DNA of 64,000 nt from Beroe forskalii. Taxonomy: Eukaryota; Ctenophora; Nuda; Beroida; Beroidae. The notes under the pieces were generated by a model, which searched no databases, was not told where the DNA came from, and worked only from the letters and a program-made list of their open reading frames with translations. Shown piece after piece: positions 22,805-33,458 of this stretch. The stretch spans positions 558,001 through 622,000 of the forward strand of contig WFMF01000057.1 of the NCBI GenBank assembly GCA_011033025.1. Reading direction: 5' to 3'. Within the stretch, counting starts at the first letter, position 1; every line of letters starts with the position of its first letter. A program made the translations under genes and the position numbers.

Positions 22805-24930
22805 AAGCTAAATATTTGTTACCGCATCAAAAAATTCCAGTCATCAAAAGTTACGAATCTCCGAAATCAAAACAAAACAGCATTAAACCGAAATGATCGC
22901 GCGCGCAGTTAATCTGCACGTGCAATTTCCCCATTTCGCGCGCGTTGCCATGGGGCGTGACGTACGGAGAAACACGAAATGCGATTTTATATTAGAGACC
23001 AGCAGGCCCGTTGGGCCTGCAAATACACAGCTCACTCGGCGATTTAATTGAATGCTTTTTACCGCATCAAAAAATTCCAATCATATCAAAAGTTATGAAT
23101 CTCCGAAATCAAAACAGAAACAGAAATGATCGCGCGCACAGTTAATCTGCACGTGCACTTCCCCCATAACGCGCACGTTGCCATGGGGCGTGACATACAA
23201 AAACCATACACAATCTGCGACTTTATAAGTAAGACTAGCAGGCCCGTTGGGCCTGCGAAAACACAGCTCACTCGGCGCTGCTACGCAGCACCTCGTTCGC
23301 AAATTCAAATCAATTCAATACTTTTTACCGTATCAAAAACCGTACCAACCACATCAAAAGTTATGAAGCTCCGAAATCAAAACAGCATTAAACAGAAATG
23401 AACGCGCGCGCAATTAATCTGCGCGTGCATTTCCCCCATTGCGCGTGCGTTGCCATGGGGCGTGACGTACAAAAAACATACACAATCTGCGACTTTATAA
23501 GTCTGCCTGCAAAAACACAGCTCACTCCGCGCTGCTACGCAGCACCTCGTTCGCAAATTCAAATCAATTCAATATACTTTTTACCGTATCAAAAAATTCC
23601 AACCACATCAAAAGTTATGAAGCTCCGAAATCAAAACAGCATTAAACAGAAATGAACGCGCGCGCAATTAATCTGCACGTGCATTTCCCCCATTGCGCGC
23701 GCGTTGCCATGAGGCGTGACGTACAAAAAACATACACAATCTGCGACTTTATAAGTCTGCCTGCAAAAACACAGCTCACTCGGCGCTGCTACGCAGCACC
23801 TCGTTCGCAAATTCAAATCAATTCAATACTTTTTACCGTATCAAAAAATTCCAACCACATCAAAAGTTATGAAGCTCCGAAATCAAAACAGCATTAAACA
23901 GAAATGAACGCGCGCGCAATTAATCTGCACGTGCATTTCCCCATTGCGCGCGCGTTGCCATGGGGCGTGACGTACAAAAAAACACCGATTTGCGACTTTA
24001 TAATAGAAATGGCAGGCCCGTTGGGCCTGCAAAAACACAGCTCACTCGGCGCTGCTACGCAGCACCTCGTTCGCAACAAATTCAAATCAATTCAATACTT
24101 TTTACCGCATCAAAAAATTCCAATCATATCAAAAGTTGCAAGCTCGTGTATTAAACAGAAATGAACGCGCGCGCTATTAATCTGCACGTGCAATTTCTCT
24201 CATTGCGTGCGCGTTGCCATGGGGCGTGACGTACAAAGAACATACACGATTTGCGACTTTATAAGTAAGACTAGCAGGCCCGTTGGGCCTGCAAATACAC
24301 AGCTCACTCGGCGCTGCTACGCAGCACCTCCCTCGCAAATTTTAAACCCCACGATTCAAATTTATTGAACACTTTTTACCGTATCAAAAAATTCCAATCA
24401 GATCAAAAGTTATAGAGCACCAAAATTAAAACAGCATTAAACAGAAATGAACACGCGCGCAGTTAATCTGCACGTGCAATTTCCCCCATTGCGTGCGCGT
24501 TGCCATGGGGCGTGACGTACAAAGAAAAAACAGAAAATGCGACTTTATAAGTAAGACTAGCAGGCCCGTTGGGCCTGCAAATACACAGCTCACTCGGCGC
24601 TGCTACGCAGCACCTCGTTCGCAAATTTCAAATCAACTAAATAATTTTTACCGCATCAAAAAACTCCAATCACATCAAAAGTTATGAAGCTCCGAAATTA
24701 AAAAATCATTAAACAGTAATGACCGAGCGCGCAATTAATCTGCACGTGCAATTCCCCCCATTGCGCGCGCGTTGCCATGGTGCGGGACGTACAAAAAACA
24801 AACACGATTTGCGACTTTATAAGTAAGTCTAGCAGGCCCGTTGGTCCTGCTAATACACAGCTCACTCGGTGCTGCTATGCAGCACCTCGTTCGTAAATTT
24901 CAAATCAACCAAATACATTTTTTTTTATTT
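22805..24930 (+). repeat. Tandem array of 250–285-bp double-hairpin units (about 8 copies)
   Basis: Each unit has the palindrome GCAGGCCCGTTGGGCCTGC and then 'cagctcactcggcgctgct' leading into the second hairpin 'gctgctacgcagcac'. These are followed by 'ttttaccg(c/t)atcaaaaaa', 'catcaaaagttatgaa', 'gcgcgcgcaattaatctgc', 'gttgccatggggcgtgac' and 'gcgactttataagta'. Palindrome centres lie near 23.00, 23.24, 24.01, 24.27, 24.56 and 24.84 kb. Two units (about 23.50 and 23.76 kb) have lost most of the first hairpin by the same deletion, so that unit was copied after the loss. On the minus strand the first hairpin is followed directly by CTAG, as at some Helitron 3' ends; that family assignment is tentative. 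Confidence 0.75.
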
Positions 24931-25245
24931 CGAAGGTTTTACTTCTATTCTAACAGCTGTAACAGCCAATGACAGGAATCGAAGGATTCAAGTAATCAAG
25001 CCAGTGACGGTTAAGGAAGTGTAATCCATACTTTCGTCGCCCGAGACTTCGCTGCAATGGGCAGCTCCTCATTTAACCCTCCCGCACAGTTTCCTGTATG
25101 CTCGGCTGAGTGAACCGTGTGGCTGCTTAGGTGAGAGTTCTCACCCTTAGCACGGTAGGCAAGGCCGGGAATGGAACCACCAACCTCGCGATTGAAAGTC
25201 AGACGCCCTAACCACTGCGCTACCTGGCCACTAAAACAAGAATTG
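24931..25245 (-). mobile_element. tRNA-derived SINE
   Basis: On the minus strand, starting near 25235, the sequence reads like a tRNA: 'ccaggtagcgcagtggttag' holds an A box (TAGCGCAGTGG). About 35 bases later 'ggtggttccattcccggcc' holds a slightly degenerate B box (consensus GGTTCGANTCC). A 150-base non-tRNA body follows ('agccgagcatacagg…gaagtctcgg'). The conceptual peptide 'VAQWLGRL…REVGGSIPG' is a familiar by-product of such tRNA heads in many genomes, not a protein. RNA polymerase III would transcribe it. Confidence 0.75.
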
Positions 25246-26189
25246 CGCCTGCACCGACACAATTATTGTTGTTCCCGCAAGGCCGTACGCAGGCGCTTAA
25301 TTTCCCTCCCCCGCGGTGCTTGATGTAACCTTAGCATCATAATAAGATAATACAAAACGCAGTCGTTATAAAGTAATAAGAGTATAAATACTGTTCCGAT
25401 GCGCGTGCTGCGGGCGACCACCGAGAACATGAATTGGCACGTGCCATTTCTTCTAAAATTCTTGCGCGCGCGTTCGTTGTTGTACTCAGTTCGTTGTAGA
25501 TTTCGCGCCATTTTGTTGAATTGGTTTACGTTTCGCATCAAATTGTGTCACCGTTTATTCACGCGATGTATTTTCTTGAATGTTTATACTAAGTTGCTAT
25601 CACTTTTTATCCGATTTTCAAATTTCGTGCTTGTATTTTCTGTGTCGATGCTGTCTCTTGTTCCAAAAAGCAATATTCGTCTTTCACAGCGAATAGTATT
25701 TCTCAGACTTAGTCGAATCCAGCAGAAACTCTAATAGTTATGCATTTTGGTACTAAACCTAGAACAAAACCGAAGCCTTTTTCTCAAATCTACCGCCCAA
25801 CTCACACCTAAGATTTTAACTTTTCAAGACACGAATTCTTCAGCAGCCTAATTAAATTTAGAACTTATCATAATCTAAGAGTTCGAGCATGCGACACGGA
25901 TGGGCCAGATCAATCTATAAGATTTATACTTTTGACAACCGACAGCTCCATGAATTAAGAAATTCGTTATTTTGAAGATTTATGTGACATGGGGACGGAG
26001 GGACGGAGGGAGGGACATTTTCGCGACTGATATTATAAAGGAGCAATCCGGGCACTTTCCAGAAATTACAGTAGTTGTATTGCAAAACTGGACCTGATAT
26101 ACACATATTCTATTTCTCACCCTCCCAGACCACGATCTCTGCCAACCCTCTCATTTGCCTTTTTGTATTCACAAAAAGGCCAATGGGGA
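25246..26189. other. Non-coding stretch, nothing recognised
   Basis: The open frames here have no recognisable motif, no splice context and no homologous copy in the window. A short 'gggacggagggacgg' purine run is at about 25993. Confidence 0.4.
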
Positions 26190-26400
26190 GGGAAAAAATT
26201 CCAGTCACATCAAAAGTTTCGGGGCAACGTATTGAAGACAGCATTTAACAGAAATTAACGCACGCGCGCAATATGTAACCATAGCAACGCACGCGCTCAT
26301 ATTCATACTGCACGTGGGCACCCCAAAATGTGTCTACAAAAGGACAAAAAACGTTACGGCGTACAGAGAATGGTAAATAATACAAGAGATGAGTCACATT
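26190..26400 (+). mobile_element. Double-hairpin element body, hairpins missing
   Basis: It is collinear with 19235–19435 ('ttccagtcacatcaaaagtt', 'cacgcgcgcaatatg', 'caccccaaaatgtgtctac', 'aatggtaaataata'). It ends where the 19.4 kb copy enters the CTAG palindrome, so the body can occur without the hairpin part. Confidence 0.5.
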
Positions 26401-28180
26401 ACCCTCAGGTATTGTGACATAACTGCTTACAGTCTTCAGAATATTATAAACTTTTAGACTATCAGAGCTCATTTTTAAGAAAGGCAGCACTATTTCTCAG
26501 ATATTAAATATTTCTATCCTATCATTTGATTGTAAAAGTGTCAAGAAACTGAAAATAAATTTGTTTACTTGATAATAGATTTGTTTATTTGACTCATTTC
26601 AGTTTTTACTTTGTAAAATTAACACTGACTTGGCTTTTCCCAGGCAAATTTAACATTTACCTTAGTACGAAAAACACCAATTCGGTTTTTTACAACTGTT
26701 TAAAGATAATATGCTTGGTAGTTTCCCTTGTGCAAAAAACAGATATTTTAGTACAAAAAGCTCATTTTGTGTTATTCTGTAGTGTAAAAAAGGAGCAAAA
26801 AACATTTACTTGATTTTAGCTTTTTAACAACAACTGATACCTGCTTGATCGCCAAATAGTAAGTAAAATGAACAGGTTTTTCTTAACTATCTTTTATTTA
26901 TTACTTTGTTTTATTTACTACTTTGTTTTTTCTTAGGGCATCAAAATGTCAGGTACTTGGTTAACAAAATTTTGAAAATCAAGTATCTTAATTTCTAGAC
27001 ATCTTTTGGGCCCCAAACCTTTTGAAGGTTGTGCAGAATCGCTTGCACATGACGGTAATGTATGTGACTCAATTTTGACCAAAATGTCAGTTACTTGTTT
27101 CCTCCATGTGACAGTAGAGTTATTGCCGATATGAATAATGCAGCAACGTTTATCATTTATGGATGTACGCTAAAGAAGAAACAAGCGCTTCGTTAACTTA
27201 TAAATGTGTAGCAGCTTTATCTTGTTTTCTACAAACAAAATATAATCATTAGTGCTTACCCATAGGATCCAGAATCATCATGAAACCGATGTATTTGACA
27301 CAAATGTAGGTCACCCGCCTGAACATGTCACAATGACAAGTCATAATCTGAGACCCATCTTGAGGCCAAAAATGTTAGGTCTAAATATAGTAATAGTACG
27401 CAAGTGTTGTCTGTAGCGATGCCTTCATTCATGACCATTTGTTTGCTATTAACAAAGATTTTTATAAACCTTAGTTAAAATGTTAGGCTCTGAAATATAA
27501 ATATTTCCCATGTTCTGCTAAATGTCTGTGAATTTCTTAGAAAGCACTGAGGCATATTTAAGGCTAAACAAACAGGATTAAACAGGATTAAACAGGATTA
27601 AACAGGATTAAAAAGGATTAAACATAAATAGTCCACAAGGGCACTAACATCCTTGTCTGGACAATAGTACAATCTCAATGATTCTGATCAAAATATTCAT
27701 ATGTAAAGTAAATGAATCATTGCCACGGCCTACTCATATGGAAGGGAAAACCACAACTCGGATACATCCAGCGATATAAGATAAGATGAGTTGTGGAAAC
27801 CCCCGCCTTAAAACGAAAAGCAAGAGAAAAATCTCTAGTTCTAAAAGTGATAATAACTTCAAATCCAAAAAGTAAATAAATTATCCCTATCCGAAATGCA
27901 TTCAATAAGAAATGAATTACTAAAGAAAAATCATTTACCGAAATCCGAAAATCAAAAAAGTATAAATACGGTCCCAACTAACAAAGCAAAAAATTGTGGG
28001 AAAAATACTAACGAAAGAAGAGTTCATAAAGTGTGCCTAAATATAGAGTGTAATGTATCATTTAATTCCAGATGTAAAAGTGTTCACGTAACTTGAGCTT
28101 TTCATTATTCACTTCAATTAAAACGATTTTGGTGATTTATCTTAAGATAATGCCCACAGTTAGGTAGTAAAGTCCAAAGC
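26401..28180. other. AT-rich spacer with an 11-bp minisatellite
   Basis: No gene is seen. Near 27570–27622 the 11-mer 'aaacaggatta' is repeated five times in tandem. The rest is AT-rich sequence with only short frames. Confidence 0.45.
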
Positions 28181-28181
28181 G

Positions 28182-29460
28182 ATGATCTATTTCCCATCTT
28201 CCTCTTTTTTCTGTTCTTCGCTAATTTTTTCATCTTCATCCTGTACCAGTACCGCATTTATGTATTCCCCATCTTCCTCTTTTTTCTGTTCTTCATCAAT
28301 TTCTTCATCTTCATCCTGTATCAGTATTGCATTTATGTATTCCCCATCTTCCTCTTTTTTCTGTTGTTCATCAATTTCTTCATCTTCATCCTGTATCAGT
28401 ATAGCATTTATGTATTCCCCATCTTCCTCTTTTTTCTGTTCTCCATCAATTTCTTCATCTTCATCCTGTATCAGTATCGCATTTATATATTCCCCATCTT
28501 CCTCTTTTTTCTGTTCTTCATCAATTTCTTCATCTTCATCCTGTATCAGTATAACATTTATGTATTCCCCATCTTCCTCTTTTTTCTGTTGTTCATCAAT
28601 TTCTTCATCTTCATCCTGTATCAGTATCGCATTTATATATTCCCCATCTTCCTCTTTTTTCTGTTCTTCATCAATTTCTTCATCTTCATCCTGTATCAGT
28701 ATAGCATTTATGTATTCCCCATCTTCCTCTTTTTTCTGTTCTCCATCAATTTCTTCATCTTCATCCTGTATCAGTATAACATTTATGTATTCCCCATCTT
28801 CTTCTTTTTTCTGTTGTTCATCAATTTCTTCATCTTCATCCTGTATCAGTATAGCATTTATGTATTCCCCATCTTCCTCTTTTTTCTGTTCTTCATCAAT
28901 TTCTTCATCTTCATCCTGTATCAGTATAGCATTTATGTATTCCCCATCTTCCTCTTTTTTCTGTTCTCCATCAATTTTTTCATCTTCATCCTGTATCAGT
29001 ACCGCATTTATGTATTCCCCATCTTCCTCTTTTTTCTGTTGTTCATCAATTTCTTCATCTTCATCCTGTATCAGTACCGCATTTATGTATTCCCCATCTT
29101 CCTCTTTTTTCTGTTCTCCATCAATTTCTTCATCTTCATCCTGTATCAGTATCACATTTTCGTATTCTCCAATTCCTTTTTTTGTTCTTTCATCCAGTTT
29201 CTTCATCTTCATCCTGTATCAGTATCCTTTACATATTCCCCATCTTCTCTTTTCCTGTTCTTCATCAGTTTCTTCATCTTCATCCTGTATCAGTATAGGT
29301 CATTTATGGTATTCCCCATCTTCCTTTTTTCTGTTCTTTATAGTTTCTTCATCTTCATCCTGTATCAGTATCACATTTATGTATCTCTTTATTCTGTTCT
29401 TTTTCAGTTTGTTCATCTTCATCCTCATCAGTTCACATTCTCCATCTTCCAGTTTCATCT
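28182..29460. repeat. 75-bp tandem array
   Basis: About 16–17 copies of a unit containing 'cccatcttcctcttttttct', 'tcatcaatttcttcatcttc' and 'atcctgtatcagta'. The copies from 28.25 to 29.15 kb are nearly identical and differ at a few recurrent positions (gttcatc/cttcatc/ctccatc; cgcatt/agcatt/aacatt). Adjacent units share variants in blocks, a sign of unequal exchange. The strand asymmetry is extreme (pyrimidine-rich on +). Confidence 0.9.
28187..29212 (-). CDS. Possible acidic tandem-repeat protein (75-bp units), 5' end unclear
   Basis: A minus-strand frame of 341 codons consists of about 13–14 repeats of a 25-residue unit of the form 'QDEDEEIDEEQKKEEDGEYI', followed by N(A/V) and a hydrophobic LI/LV. 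It ends in '…EEDGK' and a TAG. The composition (Glu/Asp/Lys with an Ile every unit) would give a charged, probably helical or disordered protein. Upstream of 29212 the units continue but lose frame through indels, so either the 5' end is a pseudogene or an intron/start is hidden. Because the period is divisible by three and lacks stops, two + frames also stay open, so openness alone proves little. Many unit differences change the amino acid. I do not recognise a family. Confidence 0.35.
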   Translation of the reverse strand: MKMKKLDERTKKGIGEYENVILIQDEDEEIDGEQKKEEDGEYINAVLIQDEDEEIDEQQKKEEDGEYINAVLIQDEDEKIDGEQKKEEDGEYINAILIQDEDEEIDEEQKKEEDGEYINAILIQDEDEEIDEQQKKEEDGEYINVILIQDEDEEIDGEQKKEEDGEYINAILIQDEDEEIDEEQKKEEDGEYINAILIQDEDEEIDEQQKKEEDGEYINVILIQDEDEEIDEEQKKEEDGEYINAILIQDEDEEIDGEQKKEEDGEYINAILIQDEDEEIDEQQKKEEDGEYINAILIQDEDEEIDEEQKKEEDGEYINAVLVQDEDEKISEEQKKEEDGK

Positions 29461-30229
29461 GTGGTGTCTTCCGATCCTCCCCTTCATCTCCTCACTTTCC
29501 CTGTGTGAAGATGTTCCGAGTAACAGTTTTTGGTCTCTATCTCTAATGATCATGAATTAATCATATTCTAAACGGACTTATTATTCTTCATTTTATTCTT
29601 TGAGGTTTCAGTTTCTTCATCTTCATCCTGTATCTAAGACAAACCAAAGTATATATCTATCACCTCATGTTCCTCTTTCCCAAAAGTTTCATCTTCATCA
29701 AACCAGTATAGTTTAGGTTTCTGTTCGTCCATCTTTATTCTGTTCTTTCATTCTTCTTCATCTTCCCTGTGTCTGTGTGAAAAATTTACATATTCCCCAT
29801 CTTCCTCTTTTTTCTTTGCCAGTTTCTTCATCTTCATCTTGTATCAAAATTCATAATATGTTCCCCCTTTCCTCCTTTTCCTTTCTTTTCCGCTCTTGCT
29901 CCATCTTTATCCTGCGTCCTCATCCTTCACTTCTTCCCTGCTTCCCATTTCCCTTGCAAAACTCTTTAATCCACATCTACCAAATTCCACTTTTCCCTTT
30001 AAGTCCTCCAAGTGTGTTCCATTCTTTCAGAATGTTTTTCCACTTTGAAAATGAAATCAGTTAACCTCACCTCATGTACAATTACATCGGCGTCCCACAT
30101 CAAACCAGCATCCTTTCTGTGGCGTCCTCCGATCCTCCTCTCATTCTCCTCACTTTTCCCTGTGTCCTGTGTAATCCCATGTTCCGTACTAGCGGCTGCT
30201 TGGTCTCTACCCTGAATATGAACCAAAAT
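29461..30229. repeat. Decayed edge of the 75-bp array
   Basis: Words such as 'tttcttcatcttcatcctgt' recur without regular spacing up to about 29.9 kb, then fade into pyrimidine-rich sequence. No gene is seen. Confidence 0.5.
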
Positions 30230-30985
30230 ATTTTGAGTCCATAGGTCCAAAGTTGCCCGTGTGGGTCCAAAAATCAAAATTTTAACGGAGTTTAGGTTTC
30301 ATTCGTCTTTACAAGCTGATCATTCTTAATAAAGGCTATTTGCTTGTCAAGATTGGATGAAAAAAGACAAAATCATGGCCACGTGAAGCGCGCACGCCTA
30401 AGTGGCACTGGCCTGGCCTATTTTGGACTTGATTTGCACCCTTCCCATAAGTGACTTCAACTCACCATATCATGCATCATAAAATTCTCATAATAATCTT
30501 CCTCCTCCCACCACTCATCACTCAAAGATTCCTCCTCCGGCTTTACTCCTGCTTCCTCATCAAGTGCTCTGTGTCCCTGTAACATGACCATCATCCCTAG
30601 CAGCAACTTAAATAATTTGGAAAACGCGAATTTGAGATAGGAGTTGGCCATGATGGCTAGGACATAAACCAATTTGTTGAGTCCATAGGTCCAACATTGC
30701 CCATAATATGAGGCCTCAGTTAAAAAAGGGGTCCACAAAATCAAAATTTTAACGGAAGCGGTAGAGTTTGTGGTTTGATTCGTCTCTATGAGCTGATCAT
30801 TCAAGTGTATTTATTTGTCAAGGTTGGATGAAAAAAGAGGTAATTATGGCCATATGAAGCGCGTGTCAAATGGCACCAGCCTGCCCTATTTTGGGCTTGA
30901 TTTGCACCACACTTCCGTTATCAGTGACTTCAACTCACCATATCATGCATTATAAAATCCTCATAATAATCTTCCTCTGGCTTTA
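30230..30985. repeat. Tandem duplication (about 450-bp offset) of the DSL-like gene's 3' end
   Basis: 30258–30540 and 30723–30985 are homologous: 'aaaatcaaaattttaacgga', 'agctgatcatt', 'cttgatttgcacc' and 'acttcaactcaccatatcat' occur in the same order. The second copy holds the real 3' end of the gene at 30930. The first copy holds the duplicated tail. Confidence 0.65.
30457..30620 (-). pseudogene. Duplicated C-terminal tail of the DSL/EGF-like membrane protein
   Basis: The frame reads '…LLLGMMVMLQGHRALDEEAG', then '…WWEEEDYYENFMMHDMVS' and a stop, closely matching the end of the gene at 30930. It includes a 10-residue acidic insertion. Upstream the similarity stops at a short dispersed repeat ('ttggaaaacgcgaatttgag', also at 36.76 kb), so the ectodomain is absent. 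It is a partial duplicate without its own start. Confidence 0.6.
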
Positions 30986-31951
30986 CTCCTGCTTCCTCAT
31001 CAGGTGCTCTGGGTCCCTGTAACTTGACCATTATCCCTAGCAGCAACTTTACCAGTGCCCGTAGTATCGGTATTGCAGCTATAGATATTGCTGATATGAA
31101 CAATGCAGCAACGTTTATCAGGGGCTCCTTAACGCAGTAGTTTTCTGGGTTGTTTGTCTCGTCAATACACACCTTTTGCCCTGTTTCGCTACAGTAATAA
31201 TTTTCTGTGGGAAAGCAAGGTGTTTGACACTGCTCCCCAAAATACCCTTTGGAGCAGGCGTTGCAGTCCTCTCCCCGCCAGTTGTAGCTGCATTTCTTCC
31301 CTCCATCCGCCTGACAAGTGTATTTGCTTTCTTCTGGGATGCATTCCACATTGCATATCCCTGCTGGGTAGTAGGTTGCGGCACATAACTTCCCTATCTT
31401 TCCTCCCTCCTCAATACAAGTGTATTTGCCTTCAACAGGTATGCAATTGTCACAAGTACTTATGTTCTGGTAGTACTGTGAGCAGAAAGGACAGTTCCCT
31501 GTGTCACACGTGAGTTGTGTCTTTATTGATACTAGATGGACATTCCATTGCAAGCAATTAATTTCTGTGGCTTCACTCCATGTCTTATCACTTGGTTGAG
31601 GAAGGTGTATAATGCCCTGTTCATTCATGTCACACTCGTTGTAATAATCAAACTCCAGCACCACACGTCCAGGTGGGGAGACAGTGGAGGCAAGCTGAAT
31701 TCCCAGTACCAGATAGCCTCTAAGTCCCTAGCATTGCTGCCACCTTCATATCTGCGTAAATAAAGTATGGTTTCGGGGACCTTTTGGTACAATATCGTCA
31801 TCTTTGTATTATCGAGCAGTGTAAGTATGAATGTATTATATTGGCAGTCATCATCCCTGTAAGTACACCTGGACTGTGTTTTTCCGTCATAAAAGACCTC
31901 GTATTCTTCTATTTTAAAACGGAAGGTATTATTCGACTGCGATGTCGGTTC
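30930..31951 (-). CDS. DSL/EGF-like type I membrane protein, exon 2 (one-base frameshift)
   Basis: The first part reads from 'EPTSQSNNTFRFKIEEYE' to 'DLEAIWYWE', a cysteine-poor domain in the place where Delta/Jagged ligands have their N-terminal C2/MNNL domain. A single missing base near 31700 shifts the frame. Restoring phase leads to 'LASTVSPPGRVVLEFDYYNE' and then a cysteine-rich region with repeated DSL-like motifs ('CIPEESKYTC' … 'NWRGEDC') and an EGF-like 'CSKGYFGEQC'. A transmembrane segment ('NVAALFISAISIAAIPIL') and a short acidic tail ending 'DMVS' follow. The acceptor is ccacag|GAACCG. The exon length of 1,022 is one short of a multiple of three, which fits one lost base. In Notch ligands DSL and EGF modules bind the receptor; that role here is inference. 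The shift could be an assembly error. Confidence 0.6.
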
Positions 31952-32159
31952 CTGTGGATTGGTAAATCTTTGTTATTTTGGTGTTATGATTTCGATGCAA
32001 ATCGTGCATATTGAACTTGGCACCCAAATTATGAATCCGTGCGATAGTGTGACCCGTGCAGGAAAAATATAAATTATATGTTCTCGTAAGGTCACACCAC
32101 TACTGTTAGTTGCACTCATGGAGATATGATAGCCCCAGCAACAGACTATAATTACTCAC

Positions 32160-32213
32160 CATGAGAGAAGTGAAGACAACAAGAGTCAGAAGAAAACAGG
32201 GGCTCCAAAACAT
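32160..32213 (-). CDS. DSL/EGF-like membrane protein, exon 1 (signal peptide)
   Basis: Eighteen codons, 'MFWSPCFLLTLVVFTSLM', form a typical secretory signal peptide. They end at a textbook donor (ATG|gtgagt) in phase 0, and the acceptor at 31951 is also phase 0. The start is the first ATG of the exon. Together with exon 2 the predicted protein is about 358 residues. The intron is about 208 bases. Confidence 0.6.
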
Positions 32214-33159
32214 GCTTCCAACGTTTAACATGCACCTATTCAGAAAGATCCTTTAATTTGTAAAATAAAATCGAGAAGAAAAGAGTGAATGGAACCAAAA
32301 AAGAATGTTCATTTGGAGAAATGGAGAAATTTTTTAGTTTTTAAAGATATCAACTGTTTCATATTGTCAAAATGATATTTCCGATACGGAAACTCGCCTT
32401 CAGTCAGTCACAATGTTGATGACTATTTAACATGTTTTAGTGTTTTTCAAAAAGTCAAAATTATTTTCTGAGTAAGTTTTGACAACATGTTTTGTCCGGA
32501 AATGGGGCAATTTCTTCGTATTTTTAAAGATATTGACTGTTTCATTCTATTCCTTGATGATAAAATAATTTCCCGTACGGAAACTCATCTTTAGTCAGTC
32601 ACAATGTGATGCCTAAACCTGTTTTACTGTTTTTCAAAAAGTCAAAATTATATTTTGAGTAAGTTTTGAATTATCAAATATTTTAATCGCAACACAAAAT
32701 CACAAAGTAGCTGCTCCTGCTTTTTGTTTCGTGATTTCGTCATTATCCTGGTGACTGGTTGGTACCTGGTGCCTGATTGGTATCGGAGCACCACCTATCG
32801 TTATGGGAAGGTGGCACAAGACTTGTAAATTATGTCCAAGGGACATGATGTCCATACGATTTATTGTAAAATGGTGGTAAAATGGAACCATTTCCAATGT
32901 CCAAACATGTTGATGTGTCATGATCAGAGGGGAGAGTGTTTTTTCAAACAAGGAATCGAAACCGAGGGGCTCCGTACAGGACATTGCTATTGCGACGTAT
33001 GTGATTATACAGATAAGATTTAGATTACTTTCGACAGAAATGCGCACACAGTAAAATGTGCTCCTTGACAATCCCTTCGTGATCATCGATTGATTCAATG
33101 ATACATGTGCACACTGCACACATAATATGGGTAAACTCGTTGCTCGTACCTACTACTCT
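32214..33159. other. Intergenic spacer between the DSL-like and cyclase-like genes
   Basis: A 130-base imperfect duplication is visible ('gaaatttttt…actgtttcatattg' near 32320 and 'atttcttcgt…actgtttcattcta' near 32510, each followed by 'gtcagtcacaatg' and 'gtttttcaaaaagtc'). A cyclase catalytic domain for the neighbouring gene was looked for on the minus strand and not found. Confidence 0.4.
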
Positions 33160-33323
33160 GGGATCGTTCACATATTATTACGTAATCACCTAGAGGGGGG
33201 AGGGGTTTCCGAATGATTACGTTATATGTTATTGTAACAAATACAACTACTGTAAACTTGATTACGAGGGGGAGGGGGGTTGAAATCGGCCAAAGATTGA
33301 TTACGTAATATGTGAACGATCCC
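33160..33323. mobile_element. 164-bp MITE with 25-bp inverted ends
   Basis: The left end GGGATCGTTCACATATTA continues to 'ttacgtaatc'. The right end is 'gattacgtaatatgtgaacg' followed by 'atccc'. The interior has G-runs and is non-coding. A transposase is absent. The flanks carry a similar 'cataatatgggt' sequence on both sides, indicating a wider local duplication. Confidence 0.7.
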
Positions 33324-33362
33324 TCTACTATGCACGTGCACATAATATGGGTTTGCTCCTAC

Positions 33363-33458
33363 CTAGCCTTCATGTTGGTAGCCAGCACGTGCGACTTGGT
33401 GGAATCGTGGGGCGGTGTGTCTCCCAAATATACCTGCCCGTTCTGATACATCTCCTGC
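33363..33458 (-). CDS. Cyclase-like gene, HNOBA exon 9
   Basis: After acceptor caccccag the frame reads 'QEMYQNGQVYLGDTPPHDST' and continues to 'ATNMKAR', ending at a donor (CTAG|gtagga). The segment 'GQVYLGDTPPHD' corresponds to the 'GLYLSDIPLHD' segment of soluble guanylate cyclase beta, just before the coiled coil. The intron 3' end contains two TGACGTCA octamers within 50 bases of the acceptor. Confidence 0.65.
   Translation of the reverse strand, partial: AGDVSERAGIFGRHTAPRFHQVARAGYQHEG

Noticed and set aside
25011..25262. Peptide 'VAQWLGRL…REVGGSIPG' as a gene
   Set aside because: This is the well-known conceptual translation of a tRNA-derived SINE head, with A and B boxes visible.
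28182..29560. Plus-strand frames of 454 and 398 codons (Ser/Phe-rich)
   Set aside because: They exist because the 75-bp unit lacks stops in those frames. They have no terminal structure matching the repeat, while the minus-strand frame ends cleanly with the array.
32700..33119. 139-codon minus-strand frame between the DSL-like and cyclase-like genes
   Set aside because: It lacks resemblance to a cyclase catalytic domain or any family I recognise, and has no fitting splice sites; judged chance.
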